Of a DNA stretch of 64,000 nt, positions 43,588 through 52,588 are shown piece by piece. Positions within the stretch are counted from its first letter, which is position 1. The number at the start of each line of letters is the position of its first letter. This stretch comes from Halovulum marinum. Lineage in GTDB: Bacteria; Pseudomonadota; Alphaproteobacteria; Rhodobacterales; Rhodobacteraceae. The stretch covers positions 124,001-188,000 of the forward strand of contig NZ_WIND01000006.1 of NCBI RefSeq assembly GCF_009697225.1, read 5' to 3'. Position numbers and translations under genes: made by a program. The notes under the pieces are model-generated. The model worked only from the letters and a program-made list of their open reading frames with translations. It searched no databases and was not told the origin of the DNA.

Positions 43588-44058
43588 TCAGCTGCCACCG
43601 CCACCATCGCCACCATCGCCACCGGCCGCGCCGTCGCGGTAGACGCCCTGTTCCTTCAGGCTGTCGATCACCTCGCGCGGCATGTAGGTCTCGTCGTGCT
43701 TGGCCAGCACGTCGGTGGCGACGAACACGCCATTCTCGATGGTGCCGGTGACGACGGTGCCCTGCCCCTCCGAGAACAGGTCGGGCACGATGCCGGTGTA
43801 TTCGACCGGGTAGTCGGCGTTCAGGTCGGTCACCACGAAACGGTGCACCGGCCCGCGCTGCCAGCTGCCTTCCTTGACCAGCCCGCCGAGGCGGAACCGC
43901 TCGCCGGGGCGCGGCGGCTCGGCGGCGATGTCCGAGGGCGAGCGGAAGAACTCGAACGCGTCGCGCCCGGCAAAGATCACCAGCGCGCTGGCCGTGCCCA
44001 GCATCGCCGCGCCGATCAGGATCAGCTGGATCCTGCGTTTCTTCTTCAGACCGGCCAT
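43588..44058 (-). CDS. ccmE: Cytochrome c maturation heme chaperone CcmE
   Basis: CcmE carries heme covalently from the CcmABCD complex to CcmF. The 156-residue protein has one N-terminal membrane anchor (about residues 9-30) and a periplasmic OB-fold. The heme-attaching histidine is His121 in LAKHDETYMP. The C-terminal tail is Gly/Asp-rich low complexity (GGDGGDGGGGS). It follows argC after seven bases, so it is probably transcribed with argC; the rest of the ccm genes lie beyond the lysis pair. Confidence 0.96.
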   Translation of the reverse strand: MAGLKKKRRIQLILIGAAMLGTASALVIFAGRDAFEFFRSPSDIAAEPPRPGERFRLGGLVKEGSWQRGPVHRFVVTDLNADYPVEYTGIVPDLFSEGQGTVVTGTIENGVFVATDVLAKHDETYMPREVIDSLKEQGVYRDGAAGGDGGDGGGGS

Positions 44059-44065
44059 GGCACCC

Positions 44066-45094
44066 TCACGGAAACAGCGGGGCCGCTTCCAGCCCCATGG
44101 TTTCGGGCAGGCCCAGCATCAGGTTGGCGTTCTGGATCGCCTGCCCCGAGGCGCCCTTGACCAGGTTGTCGAGGGCCGCGAACACGATCGCCCGCCCCGG
44201 TCGGCGGTCGGCCACCACACCGATATGCGCATGGTTCGAGCCGCGCACATGCCGCGTCGCCGGCGCCTCGCCGAACGGCAGCACGGTGACGAACGGCTCG
44301 TCGCGAAAGGCGGCGGCGTGGGCGGCGTGGATCTCCTGCGCCGCGCCTTTCACATAGACGGTCGCCAGGATGCCGCGGTTCTGCGGCAGCAGGTGCGGCA
44401 CGAAGGTCGGGCTGACCGGGCGGCCGGCGGCCTTGGAAAACTCCTGCTCGAACTCGGCGATGTGCCGGTGCCGGGCGATGTTGTAGGCGTGGAAGCCTTC
44501 CGAGACCTCGGCGTGCAGCGTGCCCTCCTTCGGCGCGCGGCCCGCGCCCGAGACGCCGGTGGCCAGGTTGATGATGATCTCGTCCGGGTCGATCACGCCC
44601 GCCTTCAGCAGCGGCGTGACCGCCAACTGGCCGGTGATCGCGTTGCAGCCGGTACCGGCGACCAGCCGCGCGCCCTTGATCCGGTCGCGGTAGAACTCGG
44701 TCAGGCCGTAGACGGCTTCTTCCTGCAGATCCAGCGCCAGGTGGTCGTGGCCGTACCATTCCTTGTAGGCCGCCGGATCGTCCAGCCGGAAGTCGGCGGA
44801 CAGGTCGACGATCATCTTGTTGCGCGGCAGGGCCGAGATCACCTCCTGCGTCGTCGCATGCGGCAGCGCGCAGAAATAAAGCTCCACGTCACCGGGATCG
44901 ACCTCGTCGATCTTCACCAGCCTGGGCAGGTCCAGATGGCGCAGGTGCGGAAACACCGAAGACATTTCCTCGCCCGCGCGACGCTCGGCGGTCAGCGCGG
45001 AGATGCGCATGCCGGGATGGGTGGCGATCAGGCGGACCAGCTCCGCCCCGGTATAGCCGCTTGCGCCAAGGATCGCGATCCGCGCCTTTTCCAT
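44066..45094 (-). CDS. argC: N-acetyl-gamma-glutamyl-phosphate reductase
   Basis: ArgC reduces N-acetylglutamyl phosphate to the semialdehyde with NADPH, third step of arginine synthesis. The 342-residue protein begins [21 protein letters not shown] (NADP-binding). The catalytic cysteine is Cys150 in [13 protein letters not shown], a variant of the more common [39 protein letters not shown] matches the substrate region. ccmE follows immediately. Confidence 0.95.
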   Translation of the reverse strand: MEKARIAILGASGYTGAELVRLIATHPGMRISALTAERRAGEEMSSVFPHLRHLDLPRLVKIDEVDPGDVELYFCALPHATTQEVISALPRNKMIVDLSADFRLDDPAAYKEWYGHDHLALDLQEEAVYGLTEFYRDRIKGARLVAGTGCNAITGQLAVTPLLKAGVIDPDEIIINLATGVSGAGRAPKEGTLHAEVSEGFHAYNIARHRHIAEFEQEFSKAAGRPVSPTFVPHLLPQNRGILATVYVKGAAQEIHAAHAAAFRDEPFVTVLPFGEAPATRHVRGSNHAHIGVVADRRPGRAIVFAALDNLVKGASGQAIQNANLMLGLPETMGLEAAPLFP

Positions 45095-45151
45095 GCCAGA
45101 ACTCCGTGTGTTGCGAGGCTTCAGATAGTCCTTTCGGCGGCGGCGCGCAAT

Positions 45152-45961
45152 TCACGCTCGATGGAACGGAAGGTCGCTGCCCAGCAGACGCTTGGCCGCC
45201 GCGCCGACGGCAGCCGGATCACCTGTGGTCAGATACCGGCTCTCGCCCGTTCCCGCGAACTGCGGATGCCGGCCAAGATAGTCCCCGAGGCTGGCCGCCA
45301 CCACGTCGCCCTGGCTGAGGATCCGCGTGCCCGCCGGCAGCGCCCGGGCGAAGGCGCCGCGCGCCAGCGGGTAGTGCGTGCATCCCAGCGCCACCACCTG
45401 CGGCGCCGGCATCCCCTGCAGCGCCCAGCCGACGGCGCGCACCACCACCGCGCCCGCCGCCGCCGCGTCGCCGGTCTCGAGCGCGTCGACCAGCCCGGGG
45501 CACGGCACCTCCAGCACCCGCGCACCGTGGGCGCGCAGCACCAGCTCGCGGGTGAAGGCGCCGCTGTCGACGGTCGCGGGCGTCGCGAACAGCGCGATGT
45601 CGCGCACCGGCGAGGGCACCGCCGGGCCACGCAGCGCCCAGGGCCGGGCGATGATCGTCTCGATCATCGGCACGAACACCCCCAGCACGCGGCGGTCGGC
45701 GGGCACCCAGAACTCCTGCATCTGCCGCAGCGCCACCGCCGAGGCGGTGTTGCAGGCGAGGATCACCAGCGTGCAGCCGCGCACGAACAGCGCCTCGCAA
45801 CCCCTTGCGGTCAGATCGAAAATCTCGCGCGCGCCACGCACGCCGTAGGGCGCGTTGGCGTTGTCGCCCAGATACAGGAAGTCCTGCCCCGGCAGCGCCG
45901 CCTGCAGCCGGCCCAGGATCGTCAGCCCGCCCAGGCCGCTGTCGAAGACGCCGATCGGCAC
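45152..45961 (-). CDS. murI: Glutamate racemase
   Basis: MurI makes D-glutamate for peptidoglycan. The 269-residue protein begins at GTG 45961 with IGVFDSGLGGLTIL. The two catalytic cysteines are Cys70 in LACNTASAVA and that in ALGCTHYPLA. The DNANAPYGVRG loop is conserved. It follows the acyltransferase gene by six bases and probably shares its transcript. argC starts 57 bases further on. Confidence 0.96.
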   Translation of the reverse strand: MPIGVFDSGLGGLTILGRLQAALPGQDFLYLGDNANAPYGVRGAREIFDLTARGCEALFVRGCTLVILACNTASAVALRQMQEFWVPADRRVLGVFVPMIETIIARPWALRGPAVPSPVRDIALFATPATVDSGAFTRELVLRAHGARVLEVPCPGLVDALETGDAAAAGAVVVRAVGWALQGMPAPQVVALGCTHYPLARGAFARALPAGTRILSQGDVVAASLGDYLGRHPQFAGTGESRYLTTGDPAAVGAAAKRLLGSDLPFHRA

Positions 45962-45967
45962 CGCTGG

Positions 45968-46831
45968 TCAGGGAAAGTCGAAGCCGTAGCCGTAGTCGGA
46001 AATCGGCTCCGGGCTCAGCTTGTAGGTTTCGGTGCGAAGATAATCCATCATCCCCTTGGGATCGCGGCCGTATCTGGCAAGATCCTCGGGCGGCAGCGGG
46101 TTGCCGATCACCACCGGCACCTTCTCGCCGACGCGGGACTTGAACTGGTTGATCAGCAGCGCCATGCGCAGGGTGAAGTGGATGTGGCTGGCGACCTGGA
46201 ACATGCGGCTGTTGTGGCCGTCGAAGAACACCGGCACCACCTGCGCGCCCGACTTGGCGATCAGCTTGGCGGTGAAGCGCCGCCAGCTGGGGTCCATCGG
46301 CCGTCCGAACGGCTTGAGCGGCATCGACACCGTGCCGCCGGGGAAGATGCCGACGCAGCCGCCCTCGGACAGGTACGAGATCGCCGTCCGGCGCGTGTCC
46401 AGGTTCAGCTGCGTCGCCTCCTTGGTCTCGGAGAAGCTGATCGGCAGGATCACCCGGTCCAGCTCGGACGCCTTGCGGAACACCTGGTGCGCCATGATCC
46501 GGAAATCGCCGCGGGTGGTGGACAGGATGTAGCCCATCATCAGCCCGTCGAGGATGCCGTAGGGATGGTTCGAGATCACCACCAGCGGCCCCTGCTTCGG
46601 GATGTTGTCGAGCGAACCGCCGCGCACGTCCAGCCCCAGCCCGTAGCGGCGCACCATCACCTGCCAGAAATCCTCGCCGGCGCTGACCTCGCGCTCGTAG
46701 CCGCGCGCCATGCGGATCAGGCTGATCCGCCCGGTCAGGTTCTCGGTCAGCCGGATCAGGCCGCGCCCGGCCTTGGTCCGGGCGGAGTGGGCATAGCTGA
46801 TCTCGCGCGTCACGCGTGGGACCTTGTGCAT
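45968..46831 (-). CDS. Lysophospholipid acyltransferase family protein (PlsC-like)
   Basis: A 287-residue acyltransferase with the catalytic motif shifted from NHxxxxD to NHPYGILDG (block I), a second block GGCVGIFPGGTVSM, and LIAKSGAQVVPVFFDGHN. These identify the glycerolipid/lysophospholipid acyltransferase fold at the inner membrane. Possible roles are lysophosphatidate acylation or the O-acylation step of ornithine lipid synthesis; the sequence does not decide. The ATG at 46831 has AGGAGG eleven bases upstream, slightly far. murI follows. Confidence 0.86.
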   Translation of the reverse strand: MHKVPRVTREISYAHSARTKAGRGLIRLTENLTGRISLIRMARGYEREVSAGEDFWQVMVRRYGLGLDVRGGSLDNIPKQGPLVVISNHPYGILDGLMMGYILSTTRGDFRIMAHQVFRKASELDRVILPISFSETKEATQLNLDTRRTAISYLSEGGCVGIFPGGTVSMPLKPFGRPMDPSWRRFTAKLIAKSGAQVVPVFFDGHNSRMFQVASHIHFTLRMALLINQFKSRVGEKVPVVIGNPLPPEDLARYGRDPKGMMDYLRTETYKLSPEPISDYGYGFDFP

Positions 46832-46979
46832 CGCTCGGGCATCCTCCTTCCGGCTATATTGGGATCGCCCCCGGTGGTTGTCCACCCGGCGCGTCGATCT
46901 GCGAGATCACCGACCCGGCGTGCCGCGTCAAGCGCGAAGCGCCTTGACCGGCGCCGCGCCGCCGCCGAGATTGCCCGCC

Positions 46980-48047
46980 ATGCGCCAGCCCCCGAGACGC
47001 GACCACCCGGCCCCCGGCCCCGCCCGTTCGGCCCCCGGCCCCGCCCATCCGGCCCCCGGCCCCGCCCGTCCGGCACCCGGCCCCGCCCGTCCGGCAACCG
47101 GCCCCGCCCATCCGGCCCCCGACCGGCCGCCAGACCGCCCCGCCGGCTGGAAGGCGCCGGCGGCGCTGGCGCTGACGATCCTGATCTGGGCCTCGTTCCT
47201 GGTCGCCACCCGCGCCGCCGTCACCGCGCGCATGGGCCCGCTGGAGGTGGCGCTGGTGCGCTTCGGCACCGGCGCGGTGCTGTTCCTGCCGGTGCTGCTG
47301 CGCCACGGCCCGGTACCGCGCGGCGTGCGCCCGGCGGACCTGGTGCTGCTGCCGCTGTTCGGCGGCGTGCTGTTCATCCTGCTGCTCGCCGGCGGCCTGC
47401 GGTTCGCGCCGGTCGCCGACAGCGGCGTGTTCACGCCGTCGATGCTGCCGCTCTATGTCGCGCTGCTGTCCGCCGCGCTGCTGGGCGAGCGGTTCTCGCG
47501 CCTGCAGATGGCGGGGTTCGCGATGATCGTCACCGGCGCGCTGGCGGTCGGCGGCTGGGAGGCGGCCGCCAACGCCGGCACCGGTGCCTGGCGCGGGCAC
47601 CTGATGTTCACCGGTGCGGCGCTGTCCTGGGCGGCCTACACCGTGCTGTTCCGCCGCTCGGGGCTGGCGCCGGCGGTGGCCGGTGCGGTGCTGTGCTTCT
47701 GGTCGGCGGTTGTGCTGGGGGCGATGGCGCTGGTCGTGGGCGTCGACTTCACCGCGCTGCCGCCGCGCAGCCTGGCGCTGCAGGTGCTGGTGCAGGGCGT
47801 GCTGTCGGGGTTCGTCGCCACTTTCACCTTCTTCTACGCGGTCCGGCATCTGGGCGCGTCGCGCAGCGCCGCCTTCGCGGCGCTGGTGCCGGTGCTGGCG
47901 GCAGTGGGCGGCTGGGCCCTGCTGGGCGAGGCGATCGGCCCGGTCAAGGCCGCCGGCATCGCGGTCGTCTCGGCCGGGGTGGCGCTGGCCTCAGGCGCGT
48001 TTCCGCTGCGCAAGCGCGTCGCGCAGCACGCCGCGCACGACGTCTAG
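46980..48047 (+). CDS. EamA/DMT-family transporter with repeat-encoded N-terminus
   Basis: A 355-residue inner-membrane protein with ten hydrophobic helices in two EamA halves (about residues 65-195 and 205-340), like small-molecule exporters. The first 55 residues are unusual: tandem heptapeptides of the type PAPGPAR/H, encoded by 21-base DNA repeats, precede the first helix (ALALTILIWASFLVATRA). Either this cytosolic extension is translated or the true start is a non-standard codon nearer the helix. The 3' end overlaps convergent aroB by 57 bases. Confidence 0.82.
   Translation: MRQPPRRDHPAPGPARSAPGPAHPAPGPARPAPGPARPATGPAHPAPDRPPDRPAGWKAPAALALTILIWASFLVATRAAVTARMGPLEVALVRFGTGAVLFLPVLLRHGPVPRGVRPADLVLLPLFGGVLFILLLAGGLRFAPVADSGVFTPSMLPLYVALLSAALLGERFSRLQMAGFAMIVTGALAVGGWEAAANAGTGAWRGHLMFTGAALSWAAYTVLFRRSGLAPAVAGAVLCFWSAVVLGAMALVVGVDFTALPPRSLALQVLVQGVLSGFVATFTFFYAVRHLGASRSAAFAALVPVLAAVGGWALLGEAIGPVKAAGIAVVSAGVALASGAFPLRKRVAQHAAHDV
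47008..47112 (+). repeat. Five tandem 21-base repeats in the transporter gene
   Basis: Units start at 47008, 47029, 47050, 47071 and 47092, each of the type CGGCCCCCGGCCCCGCCCGT plus one base, differing at one to three positions; a degenerate sixth begins at 47113. In frame they encode heptapeptides such as APGPARP. Unit length is a multiple of three, so changes in copy number keep the frame. Confidence 0.85.
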
Positions 48048-49136
48048 GTCGGCGTCGCCGGCGACGAAGGCCCGGCCGATGCCGCGCGCCAGGATGAAGG
48101 TCAGCCGGCCGTCCTGCACCTTCTTGTCCTGCGCCATCAGCTCCAGCAACGCATCCGCGTCCGGCAGGTCGCCGGGAATGTCGGCCAGGTCGGTCTTCAT
48201 CCCCATCGCGCGCAGGTGCGCGCGCACGCGCGAGGGCTCCTCCTGGCTGCACAGCCCCATCCGGGCCGAGACCTCGAAGGCCAGCGCGCAGCCGACGGCG
48301 ACGCCCTCGCCGTGCAGCAGCCGGTCGGAATAGCCGGTCGCCGCCTCCAGCGCGTGGCAGAAGGTGTGGCCGAGGTTCAGCAGCGCCCGCTCGCCCTGCT
48401 CGGTCTCGTCGCGCAGCACGATCCCGGCCTTCATCCGGCAGGAATGCTCGACCGCGCGCAGCCGCGCGTCGCGGTCGCCGGCCAGGGTCGGGCCGGCCTG
48501 CTCCAGCCAGGCGAAGAAATCCGCGTCGCCCAGCAGCCCGTACTTCACCACCTCGCCATAGCCGGCAAGGAAATCGCGCGCGGCCAGCGTCTCCAGCACC
48601 GCGACGTCGGCCAGCACCAGCCGCGGCTGGTGGAAGGCGCCGATCAGGTTCTTGCCGCGCGGCGAGTTGATCCCGGTCTTGCCGCCGACGCTGCTGTCGA
48701 CCTGCGCCAGCAGCGTGGTCGGCACCTGCACGAAACCGACGCCGCGGCGCAGGATCGCGGCGGCGAATCCGGCCAGATCGCCGATCACCCCGCCGCCAAG
48801 CGCCACCACCAGGTCGCGCCGCTCGGCCCTTGCCTCCAGCAGCCACTCGACCGCGCGCTGCAGCTGCGGCCAGCCCTTGGTCGCCTCGCCGGCCGGCAGC
48901 GCCAGCGCCTCGACGGCGATGTCCTCGGCGGCGCAGGCGGCGCGGAACGTCTCGAGGTGGTGCCCGGCGACGGTCTCGTCGGTCAGCACGAACACCCGGC
49001 GGCGGGCCAGGAACGGCGCGATCTCGGCGCCGGCACGGGCGATCAGCCCGGCGCCGATCCGGATCGGGTAGGCGCGCCCCGGCAGGTCCACGGTGACGGT
49101 GCGGACGTCGGCGGCGGTGTCGGGCGGAGCGTTCAT
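47991..49136 (-). CDS. aroB: 3-dehydroquinate synthase
   Basis: AroB closes the ring of DAHP in the second shikimate step, using NAD+ and zinc. The 381-residue protein has the NAD block ALGGGVIGDLAGFAAA, QVPTTLLAQVDSSVGGKTGIN with the active lysine, and metal ligands in GYGEVVKYGLL, LGHTFCHALE and HGEGVAVG. Its start codon shares one base with the aroK stop (TGATG), so the two are coupled. The 3' 57 bases overlap the transporter gene in the opposite direction. Confidence 0.97.
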   Translation of the reverse strand: MNAPPDTAADVRTVTVDLPGRAYPIRIGAGLIARAGAEIAPFLARRRVFVLTDETVAGHHLETFRAACAAEDIAVEALALPAGEATKGWPQLQRAVEWLLEARAERRDLVVALGGGVIGDLAGFAAAILRRGVGFVQVPTTLLAQVDSSVGGKTGINSPRGKNLIGAFHQPRLVLADVAVLETLAARDFLAGYGEVVKYGLLGDADFFAWLEQAGPTLAGDRDARLRAVEHSCRMKAGIVLRDETEQGERALLNLGHTFCHALEAATGYSDRLLHGEGVAVGCALAFEVSARMGLCSQEEPSRVRAHLRAMGMKTDLADIPGDLPDADALLELMAQDKKVQDGRLTFILARGIGRAFVAGDADLDVVRGVLRDALAQRKRA

Positions 49137-49732
49137 CAGCCGGTCTTCTTCTCCAGGGCGGGCGGACGGCCGGGGTGCGCCAGGTCATGCGCGCGCACGC
49201 CCTCGAGGATCCGCCGGGCCATCTGCTCGTGGCTGAGCCCCGGCTCCGAGCGCACCCGCACGTCGGCCCCGGCGTAGACCGGCGCGCGCGACTCCAGCAG
49301 CGCAGCCAGCACCTTGCGCGGCTCGGGCTGCTGCAGCAGCGGCCGTGTCGGGCGGTCCTTGACCCGCTGCCACAGCGTGTCCAGCTCGGCGTCCAGCCAG
49401 ACCGAGCAGGCGCTGCGGGCGATCTCCTGGCGCAGCGGCTCGGACATGAACGCGCCGCCGCCGGTGGCGAGGATGCCAGGCGCGTCGGCCAGCAGGCGGC
49501 GGATCACCCGCGCCTCGCCGTCGCGGAAGTAGGGTTCGCCGAATCTTTCGAAGATCTCGCGCACCTCCAGCCCGGCGGCGGCCTCGATCTCGTGGTCGGA
49601 ATCGCGGAACGGCACGTTCAGTATCGCCGCCAGCCGCTTGCCGACGCTGGTCTTTCCCGCCCCCATCAGCCCGACCAGAACCAGCGGTCGGGTCAGCACG
49701 ACGGTCACTTTGTGATCGGTGGCGGCGGTCAC
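49136..49732 (-). CDS. aroK: Shikimate kinase
   Basis: AroK phosphorylates shikimate at the 3-position. The 198-residue protein has the P-loop VGLMGAGKTSVGKRLA, shikimate-binding FRDSDHEIEAAAG, and the lid segment RPLLQQPEPRKVLAALLESRAPVY. The start chosen is GTG at 49732 with AGAGGAAA upstream; an ATG further upstream (49861) would overlap the divergent small gene. Operon with aroB. Confidence 0.93.
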   Translation of the reverse strand: MTAATDHKVTVVLTRPLVLVGLMGAGKTSVGKRLAAILNVPFRDSDHEIEAAAGLEVREIFERFGEPYFRDGEARVIRRLLADAPGILATGGGAFMSEPLRQEIARSACSVWLDAELDTLWQRVKDRPTRPLLQQPEPRKVLAALLESRAPVYAGADVRVRSEPGLSHEQMARRILEGVRAHDLAHPGRPPALEKKTG

Positions 49733-49844
49733 GGGTGGATGTTTCCTCTCGGTCGGCGATTGATGTAACCCGAAGGGCGGGGTAGTTTCCATAGCGAAAC
49801 GAGGCGTGCCAGACGCCCGCACAAAACGAGAGGCAGGCCCCCCG

Positions 49845-49979
49845 ATGAGACGGGTATTCAAGTATCTCGCCTACCTGCTGCTGCTGGGGGCGCTGGTCCT
49901 CGTCGGCTACGCGCTGATCGCGCCGCCGCCGCCGCCGGTGGAACGCGTCGTGGTCCCCGTGACCCCGACCGCGGAGTAG
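49845..49979 (+). CDS. 44-aa single-pass membrane protein
   Basis: The product begins MRRVFKYLAYLLLLGALVLV, so one membrane helix spans about residues 7-27, followed by APPPPPVERVVVPVTPTAE, a proline-rich periplasmic tail. AGGCAGG stands upstream in ribosome-binding position. Its stop is two bases before the start of the secreted 532-aa protein, so both are likely one unit. No family or function is recognised. It is divergent from aroK. Confidence 0.7.
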   Translation: MRRVFKYLAYLLLLGALVLVGYALIAPPPPPVERVVVPVTPTAE

Positions 49980-49981
49980 CC

Positions 49982-51580
49982 ATGCGCGCGCGCCGCTCCG
50001 TCACCGCCCTCGCCGCCGCCCTGGCCGCCGCGCTCGCCCTTGCCGCCCCGGCCACCGTGGCGGCCGAGGATCCGCCCCGCAGCGCCATTCCCTGGCTGTC
50101 CGAGGTGCTGCGCACCGGCGCGGCGCCGCCTGACGGCACCGCCCCCGGCGGCGCCGCGCGGCCGACGGTGCGCCCGTTCGACCCCGGCGTGATCGAGACC
50201 CGGCCGCTGGACCTGGTGGCGCGCAACGGCGTCGGCATCCTGGCGCCGCACGCCGCCGGACTGCCGCGCGATCTGTGGGGGGGCGCCTCGGCGCCGCGGG
50301 TGCGCCGGCTGATCGCCGAACATCGCGCCGGCGGCGTGCCGGCGGCGCGCGCGCTGTTCCGCACGCTGCTGCTGACTGAGACCGTGCCGCCCGCCGGCTC
50401 GGGGCCCGAAAACCGCGTGCTGCTGGCCCGCATCGACGCGCTGATGGAGGCGGGCATGCTGGACGCGGCCGAGGCGCTGGTCGACGCTGCCGGCGTCACC
50501 GATCCCGAGTTGTTCCGCCGCGCCTTCGACATCGGCCTGCTGACCGGGCGCGTCGACGACGAGTGCGAGCAGCTGCGCGGCTCGCCGGCGCTGTCGCCGA
50601 CGCTGCCGGCGCGGGTCTACTGCCTGGCGCGGCTGGGCGACTGGCCGGCGGCGGCGCTTACCCTGAGCCTGGGCCGCGAGGTCGGCGACATCGCGCCGGC
50701 GCAGGAAACCGCGCTGGCCTGGTTCCTCGATCCCGCCGCCTTCGAGGGCCTGGAGCCGCCGCCGGTCCCCGAGCCGCTGACCACGCTGGACTACGTCGTG
50801 CGCGAGGCCGTGGCGCTGCCGCGCCCGGCGCGGGCGCTGCCGCTGGCGTTCCTGGTCCCCGACGCCGCGGGCGACAGCCCGCTGAAGACCCGGATCACCG
50901 CCCGCGAGAAGCTGGTGCGCGCCGGCGCGATGCCGCCGGCGCTGCTGTTCGAGGCCTACCGCGCCGGCACCCCCGCCGCCTCGGGCGGGGTCTGGGACCG
51001 GGCCGCGGCGGTGCAGGCGCTGGACCGGGCGCTGGCGCTGGCCGACCCGCAGGCGATCGTGCCGGCGCTGCGCGCCGCCGACCGGATGTTCTCGGAAGTC
51101 GACCTGCGCCCGGCGCTGGCGCAGGTCTATCTGCGCCAGCTCAAGGCGCTGCCGCCGGACGCCTATCCCGCCGACCTGCGGCAGGAGGTCGGCGCGCTGC
51201 TGCTGCTGGCCGGCGCGCACGCCGCGGCGGTGCCGTGGTTCCCCGACGACAACGACGTCTCCAGCCGCTATCTGGCCGCGCTGGCCGCCGGCGCGCCGGC
51301 GCTGCCCGACACCGCGGCGCTGGCGCCGCTGCAGGTGGCGGCGGTGGCCGGTCTGACCACCGACGCGCCGCCGACCGAGGACGCGCTGCAGATCGGCCGG
51401 CTGATCGCGCGCGGCTTCACCGGCGAGGCGCTGATGCGCACCCTCGCCCTGCTCGAGCCGGGCCCCGAGATCGACCCCGGCGACCTGGAGGCCGCGCTCT
51501 ACCTGCTGCGCGCCGCCGGGCAGGACGACGTCGCCCGCCAGGTGGCGATCGAGACGCTGCTGCTGCTGCCGCCGGCATGA
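49982..51580 (+). CDS. Exported protein of unknown function, 532 aa
   Basis: The protein starts with a signal peptide (MRARRSVTALAAALAAALAL, cleavage near AEDP at residue 28). The rest is Ala/Leu-rich and largely helical, with recurrent helix pairs that resemble TPR-like or antimicrobial-carrier solenoids; no catalytic motif is apparent. It has few cysteines (two around residues 193-208). It is framed by the 44-aa membrane protein and xerD; its stop overlaps the xerD start by ATGA. Probably a periplasmic structural or adaptor protein. Confidence 0.72.
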   Translation: MRARRSVTALAAALAAALALAAPATVAAEDPPRSAIPWLSEVLRTGAAPPDGTAPGGAARPTVRPFDPGVIETRPLDLVARNGVGILAPHAAGLPRDLWGGASAPRVRRLIAEHRAGGVPAARALFRTLLLTETVPPAGSGPENRVLLARIDALMEAGMLDAAEALVDAAGVTDPELFRRAFDIGLLTGRVDDECEQLRGSPALSPTLPARVYCLARLGDWPAAALTLSLGREVGDIAPAQETALAWFLDPAAFEGLEPPPVPEPLTTLDYVVREAVALPRPARALPLAFLVPDAAGDSPLKTRITAREKLVRAGAMPPALLFEAYRAGTPAASGGVWDRAAAVQALDRALALADPQAIVPALRAADRMFSEVDLRPALAQVYLRQLKALPPDAYPADLRQEVGALLLLAGAHAAAVPWFPDDNDVSSRYLAALAAGAPALPDTAALAPLQVAAVAGLTTDAPPTEDALQIGRLIARGFTGEALMRTLALLEPGPEIDPGDLEAALYLLRAAGQDDVARQVAIETLLLLPPA

Positions 51581-52503
51581 GCGCGGCGCACGCCTGGGTC
51601 GGCCCGTTCCTGGAGGCGCTGCAGGTCGAGCGCAACGCCGCCCGCGCCACGCTCGAGAACTACGCCCGCGACCTGCGCGATTTCGCCGGCCACCTGCACC
51701 GCGCCAGCGGTACGGTCGAGACCGCGACCCGGGCGCAGATCGAGGACTATCTGTCGGCACTGGAGCTGGACGGCCGCGCCGCCAGCACCCGCGCCCGGCG
51801 GCTTTCGGCGCTGAAGGGGTTCTACCGCTTCGCCTTCACCGAGGGCTTTCGCGGCGACGATCCGGCGGCGCTGATCCCCGGCCCGCGGCAGGGCCGCAAG
51901 CTGCCCGGCACCCTGTCCGAGACCGACGTCGACGCGCTGCTGGACGCCGCCGCCGCCACTGGGCGCGGCGCCGCCGAGCGCACCCGCAACCGCTGCCTGA
52001 TGGAACTGCTCTACGCCACCGGGCTGCGAGTGTCCGAACTGGTTTCGCTGCCCGTGGCAGCGGCGCGCGGCGATCCGCGGATGCTGCTGGTGCGCGGCAA
52101 GGGCGGGCGCGAGCGGATGGTGCCGCTGTCGGACCCGGCGCGCGCCGCGCTGGCCGACTGGCTGGCGGCGCGCGACGCCGCCGAGGCCGCGGCGGCGGCG
52201 CGGACCGGCCGCGCGGCCTCGGCGCTGCTGTTCCCCTCGCGCGGGAAGGCCGGGCACATCACCCGCACCCAGTTCTTCCTGCTGGTCAGGCAGTTCGCCG
52301 CCACGGCGGGCCTGGCGCCGGACCGCGTGTCGCCGCACACGCTGCGCCACGCCTTCGCCACGCACCTGCTGGCGAACGGCGCCGACCTGCGCTCGATCCA
52401 GGCGCTGCTGGGCCACGCCGATGTCGCCACCACCGAGATCTACACCCACGTGCTGGAGGAACGGCTGAAGCGGATCGTGCTGGACACGCACCCGCTGGCC
52501 TGA
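51577..52503 (+). CDS. xerD: Tyrosine recombinase XerD
   Basis: XerD, with XerC and FtsK, resolves chromosome dimers at dif. The 308-residue protein has the N-terminal SAM-like arm-binding domain (residues 1-90) and the catalytic domain with Arg in LLYATGLRVSELVSLP, HTLRHAFATHLL, LLGHADVATTEIYTHV with the nucleophilic tyrosine. Start overlaps the exported-protein stop by four bases. A CorC-type gene follows 85 bases later. Confidence 0.93.
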   Translation: MSAAHAWVGPFLEALQVERNAARATLENYARDLRDFAGHLHRASGTVETATRAQIEDYLSALELDGRAASTRARRLSALKGFYRFAFTEGFRGDDPAALIPGPRQGRKLPGTLSETDVDALLDAAAATGRGAAERTRNRCLMELLYATGLRVSELVSLPVAAARGDPRMLLVRGKGGRERMVPLSDPARAALADWLAARDAAEAAAAARTGRAASALLFPSRGKAGHITRTQFFLLVRQFAATAGLAPDRVSPHTLRHAFATHLLANGADLRSIQALLGHADVATTEIYTHVLEERLKRIVLDTHPLA

Positions 52504-52588
52504 GCCGGCCGCGCGGGGCGGCGCGCTTGCAACCGCCCCCCCTGCGCCCCTAACTACCCAGCAACCGAGACTGCGCAGGACGCCCGCG

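Noticed and set aside
46990-47112. CRISPR-like array
   Set aside because: The repeats are contiguous 21-base units without spacers and keep the reading frame; they are a coding tandem repeat.
51577-52503. Integrase of a mobile element
   Set aside because: Sequence and length match the housekeeping XerD, the flanks carry no attachment repeats, and neighbouring genes are core.
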